This document shows positions 8,188-17,580 of a stretch of DNA of 64,000 nt, one piece after another. The translations under genes and the position numbers were made by a program. The DNA lies in assembly GCA_028823995.1 (NCBI GenBank), contig JAPPFD010000040.1, positions 1 to 64,000 on the forward strand, read 5' to 3'. The notes under the pieces were generated by a model. The model was not told where the DNA came from. It saw only the letters and a program-made list of their open reading frames with translations, and made no database searches. The DNA is from a bacterium. Its GTDB lineage: Bacteria > Actinomycetota > Acidimicrobiia > Spongiisociales > ZC4RG35. The stretch's first letter is position 1. Each line of letters starts with the position of its first letter.

Positions 8188-9228
8188 ATGAACTTCGCCG
8201 ACCAACGTCTTCTCCGCTGGGGGGCAGCGCTGTCGGCCCTGCTTTTGTTGGCAGCGGCCTGCGGGGGAGATGATGACAGCGATGCGCCCGCCAGCACCGC
8301 GGCGCCGGCCACCGAGGGACTGACGGGTTCGATCGAGGTTTCCGGTTCTTCGACTGTGGAGCCGATCACGGCTTTGGTGGCAGAGAGGTTCAATAGTGCG
8401 CATCCTGGTGTGGGGATCTCGGTTGAGGGTCCCGGCACGGGTGATGGTTTCCAGCGGTTCTGCGCAGGTGAGATCGATATCTCGGATGCTTCCCGGGCCA
8501 TCAAGGTTTCGGAGGTGGAGGCTTGCGCCGAGGCCGGTGTCGAGTGGGTCGAGTTGAAGATCGCCTTCGACGGTGTCAGTGTATTGACCTCTCCTGACAA
8601 CGATGCCGTGAGCTGTTTGGACACCGGTGACTTGTACGCGCTGGTGGGCGCGGAGTCCGAGGGCTTCCGGTCCTGGTCGGACGCCGATGGCCTGGCCTCC
8701 GAGTTGGCCGCGGCCGGTTTGGGCGGTTCGGGTGCTCCGTATCCGGATGCTCCGCTGGTGATCACCGCTCCTGGTGAGGAGTCGGGCACTTTCGACGCGT
8801 TCGTGGAGTTGGCGTTGGAGGACATCACCGAGGAGCGTGGTCAGGATGAGCCGACCCGTGTCGACTATCAGGCTTCGGCGAATGACAATGTGATCGTGGA
8901 CAACGTCAGTTCCAACCCGACTTCGTTCGGTTGGGTGGGGTTTGCCTTCTATGTGGAGAACAGTTCGGTGTTGAAGGCGATCGAGATCGACGGCGGCGGC
9001 GGGTGCGTGGCGCCTTCGATCGTGTCGATCGCCGACGGGTCCTATCCGTTGTCGCGTCCCCTGTTCATCTATGTTTCGCTGAGCCGTCTGGCCGAGAATC
9101 CGGCGCTGGGTCCGTTCGTGGACTTCTACCTGGGCGACGGCTTCTTCTCGGTCGCCGAAGCAGGCTACGTGACCCTCCCCGATGACGAGATCTCCGCCAC
9201 CAGGGCCGCCTGGGCAGGGGTCGGGTAA
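8188..9228 (+). CDS. pstS: Phosphate ABC transporter substrate-binding lipoprotein PstS
   Basis: A 346-residue lipoprotein that captures phosphate outside the membrane and delivers it to PstCA. The signal peptide ends in the lipobox LAAAC (Cys25). The mature protein has the phosphate-binding signatures GSSTVEPIT, GTGDGFQRFC and PGEESGTFDAF. I chose the ATG at 8188 because the preceding 27 residues would put charged sequence before the signal peptide; AGGAG sits 12 bases upstream. The open frame does extend back to 8107. Codon choice differs from pstC (more GGT and TTG). It is the first gene of pstSCAB-phoU-regulator-kinase. Confidence 0.95.
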   Translation: MNFADQRLLRWGAALSALLLLAAACGGDDDSDAPASTAAPATEGLTGSIEVSGSSTVEPITALVAERFNSAHPGVGISVEGPGTGDGFQRFCAGEIDISDASRAIKVSEVEACAEAGVEWVELKIAFDGVSVLTSPDNDAVSCLDTGDLYALVGAESEGFRSWSDADGLASELAAAGLGGSGAPYPDAPLVITAPGEESGTFDAFVELALEDITEERGQDEPTRVDYQASANDNVIVDNVSSNPTSFGWVGFAFYVENSSVLKAIEIDGGGGCVAPSIVSIADGSYPLSRPLFIYVSLSRLAENPALGPFVDFYLGDGFFSVAEAGYVTLPDDEISATRAAWAGVG

Positions 9229-9249
9229 GGTCTCGGACCGGATCTGATC

Positions 9250-10206
9250 ATGCAGGCAAGGAATGTGCTCGGCACTTCGGCCCCGCTGGATCTCTCCGGC
9301 GATCCGCGCCGGTTGCGCAAGGAGCGGAACGTGCGTTGGCTGTTCCTGTCGGCCGCCGTTTTCACGATCCTGGTGAGCGTCGCCATCGTGCTCAGCCTGG
9401 TCGGGGAAGCAGTGGCCTTCCTGCAAAGCATCGCCTCGGAGATCGACGAGGGCCTGGGTTCTCTCATGGCAGACGGATGGTTCCCGCGCAGGGACCGGTT
9501 CGACCTGCGGACCATCATCTGGCACACCCTGTCGGTCTCGATCATCGCCATGCTGGTGGCCACCCCCCTAGGCCTGGGGGCGGCCGTCTACCTGAGCGAA
9601 TACGCCAGACCGGGGGTGAGACGGGTCCTGAAGCCGGTGTTGGAGGTCCTGGCGGGAATCCCCAGCGTGGTCCTGGGTTACTTCGCGCTGCGCTTCATCA
9701 CTCCCGACATCCTCCGCAACCTCTGGGACACCGCCCAGCAGTCCAACCTGATGGCGGCCGGGATCGGCGTGGGCATCCTGATCATTCCTCTTGTCTCATC
9801 GGTCTCCGAGGACGCCATGCAGGCGGTGCCCAGAGCCCTCCGGGAGGCCTCCTACGGTTTGGGCGCCAAGAAGTGGCACACCTCAGTGCGGGTGGTGTTC
9901 CCGGCGGCCCTGTCGGGGATCGTCGCCGCTCTGATCCTGGGGCTCTCCCGGGCCATCGGGGAGACCATGGTGGTGGCCATCGCCGCCGGCGCCACCGGGG
10001 GCTCTCTCCTGCAGCTCAATCCCCTCTACGGCGGCCAGACCATGACCGGCGCCATGGCTTCCCTCGCCATCGGCTCCGACCAGGTGGCCGGCGGGGTGGC
10101 CGCTTTCCAGAGCCTCTTTTTCGTGGGGCTGCTGCTGTTCCTGATGACCCTGGTCCTCAACATTGGAAGCGAGCGGCTGGTGCGTCGCTTCCGGCAGAGG
10201 TACTAG
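9250..10206 (+). CDS. pstC: Phosphate ABC transporter permease PstC
   Basis: A 318-residue inner-membrane permease with about six helices. It forms the phosphate channel with PstA. The binding-protein-dependent transport signature (EAxxxLGA-type EASYGLGAKKWHTSVRVVFPAALSGI) contacts PstB. A FDLRTIIWHTLSVSIIAMLVATPLGLG segment starts the transport domain. It lies 21 bases after pstS and 18 before pstA in one operon. Confidence 0.95.
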   Translation: MQARNVLGTSAPLDLSGDPRRLRKERNVRWLFLSAAVFTILVSVAIVLSLVGEAVAFLQSIASEIDEGLGSLMADGWFPRRDRFDLRTIIWHTLSVSIIAMLVATPLGLGAAVYLSEYARPGVRRVLKPVLEVLAGIPSVVLGYFALRFITPDILRNLWDTAQQSNLMAAGIGVGILIIPLVSSVSEDAMQAVPRALREASYGLGAKKWHTSVRVVFPAALSGIVAALILGLSRAIGETMVVAIAAGATGGSLLQLNPLYGGQTMTGAMASLAIGSDQVAGGVAAFQSLFFVGLLLFLMTLVLNIGSERLVRRFRQRY

Positions 10207-10224
10207 GACCATGGAGGAAGGCCG

Positions 10225-11187
10225 GTGACCGCACGCACGATGGGTTCCCGAGTCACCCAGGAGATGCTCCGCCGGGCACTGGAGGGTCGGCGGGTCAACA
10301 TAGTCAATCCACTGGTGGCCCTGACGCTTCTGATCTCCCTCCTGGCGTCGCTGGCGATCCTGGTGGTGCTCCTGTGGGATGTGGTGGCCAAGTCGATGCC
10401 CGTCTGGCAGGAGCGGGGGTGGTCGGTGATCACCAACGACCTCTCGCCGCGGCCGGCGGAGACGGGGATGATCCAGGGCATTTTCGGGTCGGTGATGCTG
10501 ACCGTGATCGTGGTGGTGCTCTCCTTCCCCCTGGGGGTGGCGGCCGCCATCTACCTGGAGGAGTACGCCCGCGACACCAGGATCACCCGGCTGCTGGTGG
10601 CCAACATACGGAACCTGGCCGGGGTTCCCTCCATCGTCTACGGCCTGTTGGGCCTGAGTGTCTTCGTGAAGCTCATCCTCGAGGGAGTGCTGGGACAAAT
10701 AAGCGGTCGTACGCTGATCGCCGGAGGGCTCACCCTTTCGATGCTGGTGCTCTCGATCATGGTGATCACCACCCAGGAGGCGCTTCGGGCTGTGCCGCTC
10801 GCCATACGGGAGGCGTCTTTCGGGGTGGGCGCCACACCCTGGCAGACCATCCGCCACCATGTGCTGCCCGTCGCCAGCCCGGCCATCTTCACTGGCTCGG
10901 TGCTGACCCTGGCCCGCGCCTTCGGGGAATCTGCGCCCCTGCTCCTGGCGGGTGCGGTGCTGTCCACCTTCTTCGCGGCGCCGGAGGGGACGCCGATAAC
11001 CGACCTGGTGCTGGGAGAGAAATACACCGCTCTGCCTATCATCATCTACAACTGGTCACGCCAGCCCCAGCAGGAATACATTGCCCTGACGGCTGCCGCC
11101 ATCGTGGCCCTGCTGGTGATTTTGCTGGTGGTCAACACCGGGACGATATTGGCTAGGGACGCGTTGGAGCGGCGCAATCGGATGTGA
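10225..11187 (+). CDS. pstA: Phosphate ABC transporter permease PstA
   Basis: A 320-residue partner of PstC with about six membrane helices. The inner-membrane coupling loop EASFGVGATPWQTIRHHVLPVA and the GTVI/LTVIVV-type first transport helices are clear. The GTG start at 10225 follows GGAGGAAGG at a good distance; a downstream ATG at 10240 is an alternative. It is placed in the operon between pstC and pstB. Confidence 0.95.
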   Translation: MTARTMGSRVTQEMLRRALEGRRVNIVNPLVALTLLISLLASLAILVVLLWDVVAKSMPVWQERGWSVITNDLSPRPAETGMIQGIFGSVMLTVIVVVLSFPLGVAAAIYLEEYARDTRITRLLVANIRNLAGVPSIVYGLLGLSVFVKLILEGVLGQISGRTLIAGGLTLSMLVLSIMVITTQEALRAVPLAIREASFGVGATPWQTIRHHVLPVASPAIFTGSVLTLARAFGESAPLLLAGAVLSTFFAAPEGTPITDLVLGEKYTALPIIIYNWSRQPQQEYIALTAAAIVALLVILLVVNTGTILARDALERRNRM

Positions 11188-11218
11188 GAACCATTAACCG
11201 GATCTTGAAGGAGAAGAC

Positions 11219-12085
11219 GTGCCAACTCGCCTGGAACCGGCGCCGGTCATGGTAGAGAGAATGGTATCGAGCGACCCCGCATCGAGCCCCTCCACCTCGC
11301 TTGAATCTGCCCCTGTCATCTTCGACATCAGGGGTTTGAATGTCTATTACCGGGACTTCCATGCCGTGGCGGATACCGATCTCGACATTCACCAGAACGA
11401 GATAACCGCGTTGATCGGCCCCTCGGGTTGCGGCAAGTCCACCGTTCTGCGTTGTTTCAACAGGATGAACGACTTGATCGACGGAGCGCGGGTGGAGGGC
11501 AGGGTCCTCTATCACGGGATCGATCTGTACGGTCCGGCAGTTGATGCGGTCGAGGTTCGCCGGCGCATAGGGATGGTGTTCCAAAAGCCCAATCCCTTCC
11601 CCAAGTCCATATACGACAACATCGTTTTCGGCCCGAAGGTGGCCGGATGGAAGGGCAACCTGGACGACCTGGTTGAGGAGTCCCTGCGGCGGGCCGCCCT
11701 CTGGGATGAGGTCAAGGACAAACTGGAGAGCTCCGCGCTTGACCTCAGCGGAGGACAGCAGCAGAGACTGTGCATCGCCCGGGCGATCGCCACCAGCCCG
11801 GATGTGGTGCTGATGGACGAGCCGTGCTCGGCGCTCGACCCGATCGCCACCTACAGGATCGAGACTCTGATGAGGGAACTGAAAGAGCGATACACCATTG
11901 TGGTGGTCACCCACAACATGCAACAGGCCGCCCGGGTGAGCGATCGCACGGCGTTCTTCTCGGTGGATGTGGGGACCCAGGGCCAGCGCACCGGCCGGCT
12001 GGTGGAATACGACTCCACCGACCAGGTGTTCACGGCCCCCTCCCTGAAGGAGACCGAGGACTACATCACCGGGAGGTTCGGATGA
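11219..12085 (+). CDS. pstB: Phosphate ABC transporter ATPase PstB
   Basis: A 288-residue ABC ATPase powering phosphate import. Walker [11 protein letters not shown]-loop [15 protein letters not shown], signature [14 protein letters not shown], Walker B VVLMDEP and the H-loop in [14 protein letters not shown] are all intact. PstB proteins usually begin near the [11 protein letters not shown] segment, so the first 35 or so residues may be an extension; the GTG start has AGGAGAAG upstream. Its stop overlaps the phoU start (ATGA). Confidence 0.95.
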   Translation: MPTRLEPAPVMVERMVSSDPASSPSTSLESAPVIFDIRGLNVYYRDFHAVADTDLDIHQNEITALIGPSGCGKSTVLRCFNRMNDLIDGARVEGRVLYHGIDLYGPAVDAVEVRRRIGMVFQKPNPFPKSIYDNIVFGPKVAGWKGNLDDLVEESLRRAALWDEVKDKLESSALDLSGGQQQRLCIARAIATSPDVVLMDEPCSALDPIATYRIETLMRELKERYTIVVVTHNMQQAARVSDRTAFFSVDVGTQGQRTGRLVEYDSTDQVFTAPSLKETEDYITGRFG

Positions 12086-12756
12086 CGACAGACCAGCGCC
12101 CTGACTTCCACGCCGCCCTGAACAGCCTCGAGGAGACCACCATGGACATGGCCGACCGGGTGGAGAAGATGGTGGGCATGGCGGTGAGGTCGCTTGTGAC
12201 GTCCGACAATTCCCTGGTCACCGAGGTGATCTCCTCCGACGACAAGGTCGACGAACTCTACATGGACATCCGGAGCAGATGGATGCAGATCATGGCCCGC
12301 CAACAGCCCATGGGCCGAGACCTGAGAATGATGGCCGCCATCCTGGAACTCAACAACACCCTGGAGCGCATGGGCGATCAGGCGGTGAATATCGCTCGCA
12401 TAGCGCGGGCCACCGCCGGACTGCCCCGTGAGGAGACCATCCTGGCCAAGCTGGTGGAGATGGGCGACTTGGTGAAGCCGATGATCCGCACCTCCATCGA
12501 CTGCTTCGTACGCCGGGACGCCGACGAGTGCCTTTTGCTCCCGGCCATGGACGTTCCCGTCGATGTTCTCAACCGCGGCATGTGGAAGCATGTGGTGGAA
12601 TGCGGGCACGACCAGCCGCTCCTGGAGTGGGCCACCCGCATGGTGCTGGTCTCCCGGGCGCTGGAGAGGGTCGGCGACCAGGCGGTGGACATCGGCGAGC
12701 AGGTGGCCTTCCTGATGACCGGGGATCACCATGAATTCACCCGGTATACCGGATAG
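12082..12756 (+). CDS. phoU: Phosphate-uptake regulator PhoU
   Basis: A 224-residue protein with two three-helix PhoU repeats, each carrying an ExxxD-like metal-binding motif ([17 protein letters not shown] and [17 protein letters not shown]). PhoU damps Pst transport and phosphate-sensor kinase signalling when phosphate is plentiful. The ATG overlaps the pstB stop by four bases and its own stop overlaps the regulator's GTG by one base, so the three genes are translationally coupled. Confidence 0.95.
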   Translation: MTTDQRPDFHAALNSLEETTMDMADRVEKMVGMAVRSLVTSDNSLVTEVISSDDKVDELYMDIRSRWMQIMARQQPMGRDLRMMAAILELNNTLERMGDQAVNIARIARATAGLPREETILAKLVEMGDLVKPMIRTSIDCFVRRDADECLLLPAMDVPVDVLNRGMWKHVVECGHDQPLLEWATRMVLVSRALERVGDQAVDIGEQVAFLMTGDHHEFTRYTG

Positions 12757-13469
12757 TGTCCCGGATCTCTGAAGCCACCCACCGGGTCCTGGTGGTGGAG
12801 GACGAGCCCGCCATCTCCGAATCGATCTCCTATGCGCTGGAAACGGAGGGGATGGTGGTCGAGGCGGCCTACACGTTCTCCGAGGCGTTGTCCCGGGTGC
12901 GGAGGCGCCCTCCCTCGCTGGTCCTCTTGGATGTGATGCTTCCCGGCGGCTCGGGCCTGGACATCTGCCGGGAGATCAGGTCTTTCTCGGATGTTCCCAT
13001 CATCGTGCTCTCCGCCCGCGACGCCGAGTCCGACAAGGTGGCCGGCCTGGAGTTGGGCGCCGACGATTATGTGACCAAGCCCTTCTCAATGCGGGAGTTG
13101 ATCGCCCGGGTCCGTTCACACATCCGGCGGGCGGCGCGCTCCGGACAGATGGTGGGAACGAACGAGGTGCTGAGGGGCGGGCCGGTGGAGTTGGACGTGG
13201 ACGCCCATGAGGTGAGGATCCGGGGAGAGGCGGTCACCCTCCGACCCAAGGAATTCGACCTCTTGGAGACGTTCATGCGCAGAAAGGGCCGGCTGGTCAC
13301 CCGGGAGACATTGCTCAGCGAGGTTTGGGGCTCGACCTTCTACGGAGACACCAGGACCCTGGACGTCCACGTGAAGCGACTCCGCCACAAGATGGAGGAG
13401 GACTACTCCAAGCCCCGCTACCTGATCACCGTCCGGGGCCTCGGGTACAAGTTCGTCGATGCCTCCTAG
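12756..13469 (+). CDS. Phosphate response regulator, OmpR/PhoB (RegX3-type)
   Basis: A 237-residue two-domain regulator. The receiver (about 10-125) has acidic residues VVEDE, phosphoacceptor Asp59 (LLDVMLPG) and Lys108 (YVTKPF). The winged-helix effector domain (about 140-235) contains LRPKEFDLLETFM and RTLDVHVKRLRHKME, typical of PhoB/RegX3. It is predicted to bind PHO boxes such as the repeat before pstS. The GTG start overlaps phoU by one base and the next gene by 11 bases. The equivalent names are phoP or regX3; I cannot choose between them. Confidence 0.93.
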   Translation: MSRISEATHRVLVVEDEPAISESISYALETEGMVVEAAYTFSEALSRVRRRPPSLVLLDVMLPGGSGLDICREIRSFSDVPIIVLSARDAESDKVAGLELGADDYVTKPFSMRELIARVRSHIRRAARSGQMVGTNEVLRGGPVELDVDAHEVRIRGEAVTLRPKEFDLLETFMRRKGRLVTRETLLSEVWGSTFYGDTRTLDVHVKRLRHKMEEDYSKPRYLITVRGLGYKFVDAS

Positions 13470-14811
13470 CGGGCGCCCGAAACATTCCCTGATCCGCCGC
13501 CTGTTTGTCACCCTGGTCGTCGTCGCCGGTATGTCGGCGATCCTGGGAGCGGTGCTGAGCGCCGCCCTGGGGATGTCGCCCTGGCTGGCCGGTTCGATCT
13601 CCGGAGTTCTGGGTCTCGGAGCCTACGGCATAGTCCTCTTCCGGCTGCGCAACGCCCTTGTGGCGTTGGGCCGCGCGGCGGACGAACTGTTGGGTAGCAG
13701 TATCGAACCCGAGCCGGGTCCCACGGGAATCGAGGAGGTTGACCGCCTGGCGGACTCCCTCTGGGAGGCCGGACGCCACTTCCGGAACACCGAGGACGCT
13801 CTTCGCAGGGAGCGGGCTCTTCTGGAGGTGGTGCTTGAAGCGCTGCCCGGAGGCATTCTGTTGGTGGAAGCCGACGATCAGGTGGCGTACTCGAACTCGG
13901 CCTGTCGCCAAATGCTGGGCACCGTTGGCGACCCGTCGGGCCGTCTTGCGCTCCGCCAGATCAGGAGACTGGTGACCCGGGCGCGCGACAGCGATCAGTT
14001 CTATGAGGAGATCCTGAAACGCGGTTATCCCGAACGCACTCTGGCCGCGAGGGCCTTCACGATCGACGCCGACGCGCGGGTGCTGGTGATCGTTCTGGAT
14101 CTCACCGAGAGCAGGCGGGTGGAGACCATGCGGCGGGACTTCGTCACCGACGCCTCCCACGAATTGAAAACGCCGGTGGCTTCGGTTCTCGCTTCGGCCG
14201 AGGCTCTGCAAATAGCCATGGAGCACGACCCAGCCTCGAGCCGGATGTTCGCCGACCGGATTCTGTCAGCGGCATTGCGGCTTTCCCGGCTGATCTCGGA
14301 CCTGTTGGACCTCTCCCGCCTGGAGGCACAAGACCCCATCCCCGATGACTTTGATCTGGAGGAATTGGTGATCTCCGAGGTGGAGCAGTTCGCGCGCTCC
14401 GCCCGCCGGAAGGACATTTCATTCTCGGTGCAGACCACTACCGCGGCTGTGAAAGGGTCGTCTGCCGAACTCGGGCTGGCCATCCGGAACCTGTGCGACA
14501 ATGCGCTCCGGTACACCGAGGAGGGCGGGAGGATCGCGGTGACCCTGGACCGGCGAAACGGCGAGGCGGCCCTGACGGTCACCGACACCGGAGTGGGGAT
14601 CCCGGGCAGGGACCTGGGACGGATATTCGAGAGGTTCTACCGCGTGGATGTGGCCCGTTCCCGGGGAACGGGCGGCACCGGCCTGGGCCTGGCGATAGTC
14701 AAGCATGTGGCTGAACGACACGGGGGGAAGGTGACGGTGGAGAGCTTGCTGGGAGAGGGATCCACCTTTGTCCTTCAAATCCCCCTGGCAGGGACGAACA
14801 CCCCCGTCTGA
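13459..14811 (+). CDS. Phosphate sensor histidine kinase (PhoR/SenX3-type)
   Basis: A 450-residue membrane kinase. Two N-terminal helices (about 15-60) form a hairpin with almost no extracellular loop, followed by a PAS-like domain (about 118-215), the dimerisation/phosphoacceptor domain with His234 in FVTDASHELKTPV, and the HATPase domain with N box NLCDNALRYTEE and G boxes DTGVGIP and GTGGTGLGLAIVKHV. The lack of a periplasmic sensor domain fits PhoR/SenX3 kinases that sense phosphate through Pst and PhoU. It overlaps the regulator gene by 11 bases. Confidence 0.93.
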   Translation: MPPSGRPKHSLIRRLFVTLVVVAGMSAILGAVLSAALGMSPWLAGSISGVLGLGAYGIVLFRLRNALVALGRAADELLGSSIEPEPGPTGIEEVDRLADSLWEAGRHFRNTEDALRRERALLEVVLEALPGGILLVEADDQVAYSNSACRQMLGTVGDPSGRLALRQIRRLVTRARDSDQFYEEILKRGYPERTLAARAFTIDADARVLVIVLDLTESRRVETMRRDFVTDASHELKTPVASVLASAEALQIAMEHDPASSRMFADRILSAALRLSRLISDLLDLSRLEAQDPIPDDFDLEELVISEVEQFARSARRKDISFSVQTTTAAVKGSSAELGLAIRNLCDNALRYTEEGGRIAVTLDRRNGEAALTVTDTGVGIPGRDLGRIFERFYRVDVARSRGTGGTGLGLAIVKHVAERHGGKVTVESLLGEGSTFVLQIPLAGTNTPV

Positions 14812-15062
14812 GGGAGGCTCTCTCAGCCTGGGACGGAGCTGGCCTGTGCCCGTTCCGCGGGGTCGACTAGTTGGTTAGTGTTTGTTTTGTCACTGTCGGC
14901 GATATTGGGGGAGCGTTTTGTCACGCCCCCCGGACATACTGATTTACGTGGCAAGAGCAGCCACTGACCGGAGATTCATCGGGACCGGGGTAGGATCTAC
15001 CGGTTCATGGAATAGTCCATGACCTACACTTACCAGTAGGCTGGCCATTCAACGAAGGAGCG

Positions 15063-15341
15063 ATGCCGATGGCGCCACCCCCCTCCATTATTCCTTCCGA
15101 TATCGACCGACAGGTAGCAGACAACTACCACGCCTTCGTCAACACCCACCTTTCCAAATTGATTGGCGCCCATGAAGGGCAATGGGCAATCCTGCATGAC
15201 CAGGACATCATCAAGGTGTGCCCCACTATGAGCGAAGCCTATCGAGAGGGGCTCAGGCTTTACTCCGATCACATGTTCTCCGTCCAGGAGATATGCGAAC
15301 AGGTGCCCATCACGATGGGTGGGCACACCCGTGTTATATAA
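15063..15341 (+). CDS. Small protein paired with retropepsin-like gene (DUF5678-like)
   Basis: A 92-residue protein with a segment of the form GAHEGQWAILHDQDIIKV followed by an amphipathic helix, resembling the short DUF5678-type proteins often encoded just before clan-AA aspartic proteases. The start ATG follows GAAGGAGC. Its stop overlaps the GTG start of the downstream protease-like reading frame by 11 bases, so the two were a coupled pair. The biochemical role is unknown. It looks intact, while its partner is broken. Confidence 0.6.
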   Translation: MPMAPPPSIIPSDIDRQVADNYHAFVNTHLSKLIGAHEGQWAILHDQDIIKVCPTMSEAYREGLRLYSDHMFSVQEICEQVPITMGGHTRVI

Positions 15342-15739
15342 GGGCCAATACGACTCGCAAATCGGCCCAATCATGCCCATCACGATCGGCACTGAACAAG
15401 GTCCACAACGTCACGCAACCAGCGGTTTATTAAACACGGGGTAGCACCTACTGCGGAATATCCGCGGAGCTTGTCCAATCTCTTGGGTTGATTTCCCCAT
15501 CGCTGGTGCTTGTGCGCACCGCTAGGGAAACAGGACTTTCCCCAGCGTATTTCATCACCGTTCAGCTTCCCAACAGCGACATCGAGTATCCGGTCGGTGC
15601 AGTGGAATGCATCCAACAAGAGGGCTTTGATGTTCTCATTGGTCGGAATGTTCTCCGACTCGGACTCTTCCAAATCACGGCAGACCGGTTCTCGTTTACC
15701 ACAGATCACGATGGACTTCTCGCCGTGCCCGCACCCTAG
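15331..15739 (+). pseudogene. Frameshifted retropepsin-like aspartic protease
   Basis: The first frame starts with GTG at 15331 (VLYKGQYDSQIGPIMPITIG) and stops at 15442-15444 right after LLNTG. Removing one base in the GGGG run at 15438-15441 joins it to the second frame, giving NTGSTYCGISAELVQSLGL and then an intact C-terminal half containing GFDVLIGRNVLRLG, the typical clan-AA second motif. In active enzymes the first motif is D-T/S-G; here the codon is AAC (Asn), so the catalytic aspartate is also lost. Both changes point to decay rather than a sequencing slip alone. Length after repair (about 135 residues) matches single-domain family members. Confidence 0.7.
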
Positions 15740-15833
15740 CCCCTAGTTGGGCACTTAGGTGTATGAGTTCCAACCAAAATGAAACACCGCGCGCGCGGAG
15801 AGGCGGGCCAGCCTCTGGGTATCGTGAAACGGA

Positions 15834-17252
15834 GTGCTCTACGATGCGGTAGTGGTCGGAGCAGGTCCCAACGGCTTGGCCGCGGCGGTAGTCCTGGCGG
15901 AGGCGGGGTGCTCCACGCTGGTGGTGGAAGCCTCGGAGACCATCGGCGGCGGTTCCCGCACGGCGGAACTGACTCTCGGGGGATTCCGTCACGATATGTG
16001 CGCGACCGCCCATCCGCTCGGGCGTGGTTCTCCCATTTTTCGCCGGCTTCCGCTGGCCAGGTACGGGTTGCGTTGGGTCCATCCGCCGGCTGCCCTCGCC
16101 CATCCCCTCGACAATGGCGAGGTGGTCGTGCTCCGGCGTTCCGTCCAGGAGACCTCGGAAGGCCTGGGAGCCGACGCGGTCCGCTACCGCCGAAGAGTCG
16201 AAGGCATCGACCGGATGTGGCCCCGGATAGAAGACCGTCTCCTGCGACCGGCTCTGGGTGTCAGGTCCGGTCTGTGGGGAGACCTGAAGCTCGGGTCCTT
16301 CGCCCGTCCGGCTTCCTGGGACATCCGCAGTCTCAAGGGCACGGCGGCCCGGTCCCTGCTCGCCGGCTGCGCAGCTCATTCGGTGATGCCGCTCGGGAGG
16401 CCGTTCACCGCCGGGGTGGGGTGGCTTCTCCTGGCGGGCGGGCACCGGTACGGCTGGCCGTTCGTGTCGGGAGGCTCCCAGGCGCTGGTGGACGCCCTGG
16501 CTGCTCACCTCACCGATATGGGAGGGGAGATCGAGACCGGGCGCCGGATAACCGATCTGGCTCAGCTTCCTCCCTCCCGGGTGGTGCTGGCCGATGTGGC
16601 GCCCGGGGCGCTCATAGGCATGCTGGGAGAGGAAGGGTCTGTCCGGATGGCCCGGGTTGGCAGAGGGTTCCGGCACGGGCCGGGGGTGTTCAAGCTGGAC
16701 TGGGCCTTGTCCCGACCGGCGCCGTGGAGGGACGCCCGGATGGCCATGGCCGGGGTGCTCCACCTGGGAGGCGACCACCGGCAGATTGCCCTGGCCGAGC
16801 GGATGGTGTGGCGGGGACAGACTCCCGACCGGCCCTTCGTGGTGGTTGCCCAACCTTCCCTGTTCGACCACTCCCGCGCCCCGGGGGGAGGACACACCCT
16901 GTGGGCCTACACTCATGTCCCTTCGGGAAGCTCGGTCGACATGCGGGAGGCGGTGGAAGTCGAGATCGAGCGGCATGCTCCGGGGTTCTCCGAGACTGTC
17001 CTGGCCTGTCACACCGTCTCGGCCTCGGATTGGGAGAGCTACAACCCCAATTACGTGGGGGGAGACATCGGCGGCGGGGTCATGGGGGTGAGGCGAGTGT
17101 TGCGGGGGCCCTTCGGAGGGTGGTCGCCGTACGAGACGGGGGTGGATGGCGTCTACCTTTGCTCCTCCTCCACGCCCCCGGGTGCAGGCGTCCACGGCAT
17201 GTGCGGCTACCACGCCGCCCAGGCGGCGCTGGGAAGGATCAAGCCCGGTTGA
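15834..17252 (+). CDS. FAD-dependent oxidoreductase, phytoene-desaturase-like
   Basis: A 472-residue flavoprotein beginning almost directly with the Rossmann dinucleotide motif VVVGAGPNGLAAAVVLAEAG and the conserved IGGGSRTAEL segment, which place it among phytoene-dehydrogenase/carotenoid-isomerase-like NAD(P)/FAD oxidoreductases. The C-terminal FAD-contact region ends VDGVYLCSSSTPPGAGVHGMCGYHAA. No carotenoid genes lie nearby, so the substrate is open. The GTG start has a GGAG directly overlapping it, and no better site lies just upstream. A longer open frame on the same strand but another phase is a GC-rich shadow. Confidence 0.85.
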   Translation: MLYDAVVVGAGPNGLAAAVVLAEAGCSTLVVEASETIGGGSRTAELTLGGFRHDMCATAHPLGRGSPIFRRLPLARYGLRWVHPPAALAHPLDNGEVVVLRRSVQETSEGLGADAVRYRRRVEGIDRMWPRIEDRLLRPALGVRSGLWGDLKLGSFARPASWDIRSLKGTAARSLLAGCAAHSVMPLGRPFTAGVGWLLLAGGHRYGWPFVSGGSQALVDALAAHLTDMGGEIETGRRITDLAQLPPSRVVLADVAPGALIGMLGEEGSVRMARVGRGFRHGPGVFKLDWALSRPAPWRDARMAMAGVLHLGGDHRQIALAERMVWRGQTPDRPFVVVAQPSLFDHSRAPGGGHTLWAYTHVPSGSSVDMREAVEVEIERHAPGFSETVLACHTVSASDWESYNPNYVGGDIGGGVMGVRRVLRGPFGGWSPYETGVDGVYLCSSSTPPGAGVHGMCGYHAAQAALGRIKPG

Positions 17253-17580
17253 TGGAGCCCCTCGGGGTGACGGGTTCCCCTTTTTCGCGAAACCAATCAC
17301 TATGTCGCGAAACAGGGCCCGAATTTCGCCCCCTCCGGGCCCATCCCCCACCACCACCGATCCATTGCGGGTCGCGAAAATCCGCGAGGGGATACCTGTG
17401 CGGATTCTCCGATCCTGAGGTCTCCTGGGCCGGGGGAGCTCGGGCCCCGGCTGGAGGCTCCGTTGTAGTTCTTTGGAGTCTGTAACCGGGATGTGACATC
17501 GTCAACCCCCATGGCCACTCTTTTTTCCCGCTCTCGAAGGTATCTCCGGGCGGTTGAGGGTGGTTGCCCTCCCGGGGTTA
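17253..17580. other. Intergenic region with three TCGCGA motifs
   Basis: No gene is convincing between the convergent oxidoreductase and VOC genes. TCGCGAAA-type motifs occur at 17285, 17305 and 17372 in the same orientation, and a fourth AATTTCGC lies at 17322. The rest is low-complexity C/A-rich sequence. Confidence 0.4.

Noticed and set aside
14880-14935. A pair of TTTTGTCAC direct repeats in the gap after the phosphate sensor kinase gene
   Set aside because: Only two short copies with no link to a start site; not enough to call an operator.
15779-17485. A 568-residue open frame on the same strand as the FAD oxidoreductase
   Set aside because: It lies in another phase, is dominated by Gly, Arg and Pro from GC-rich third positions, and has no known motif. 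The overlapping frame has a full Rossmann motif.
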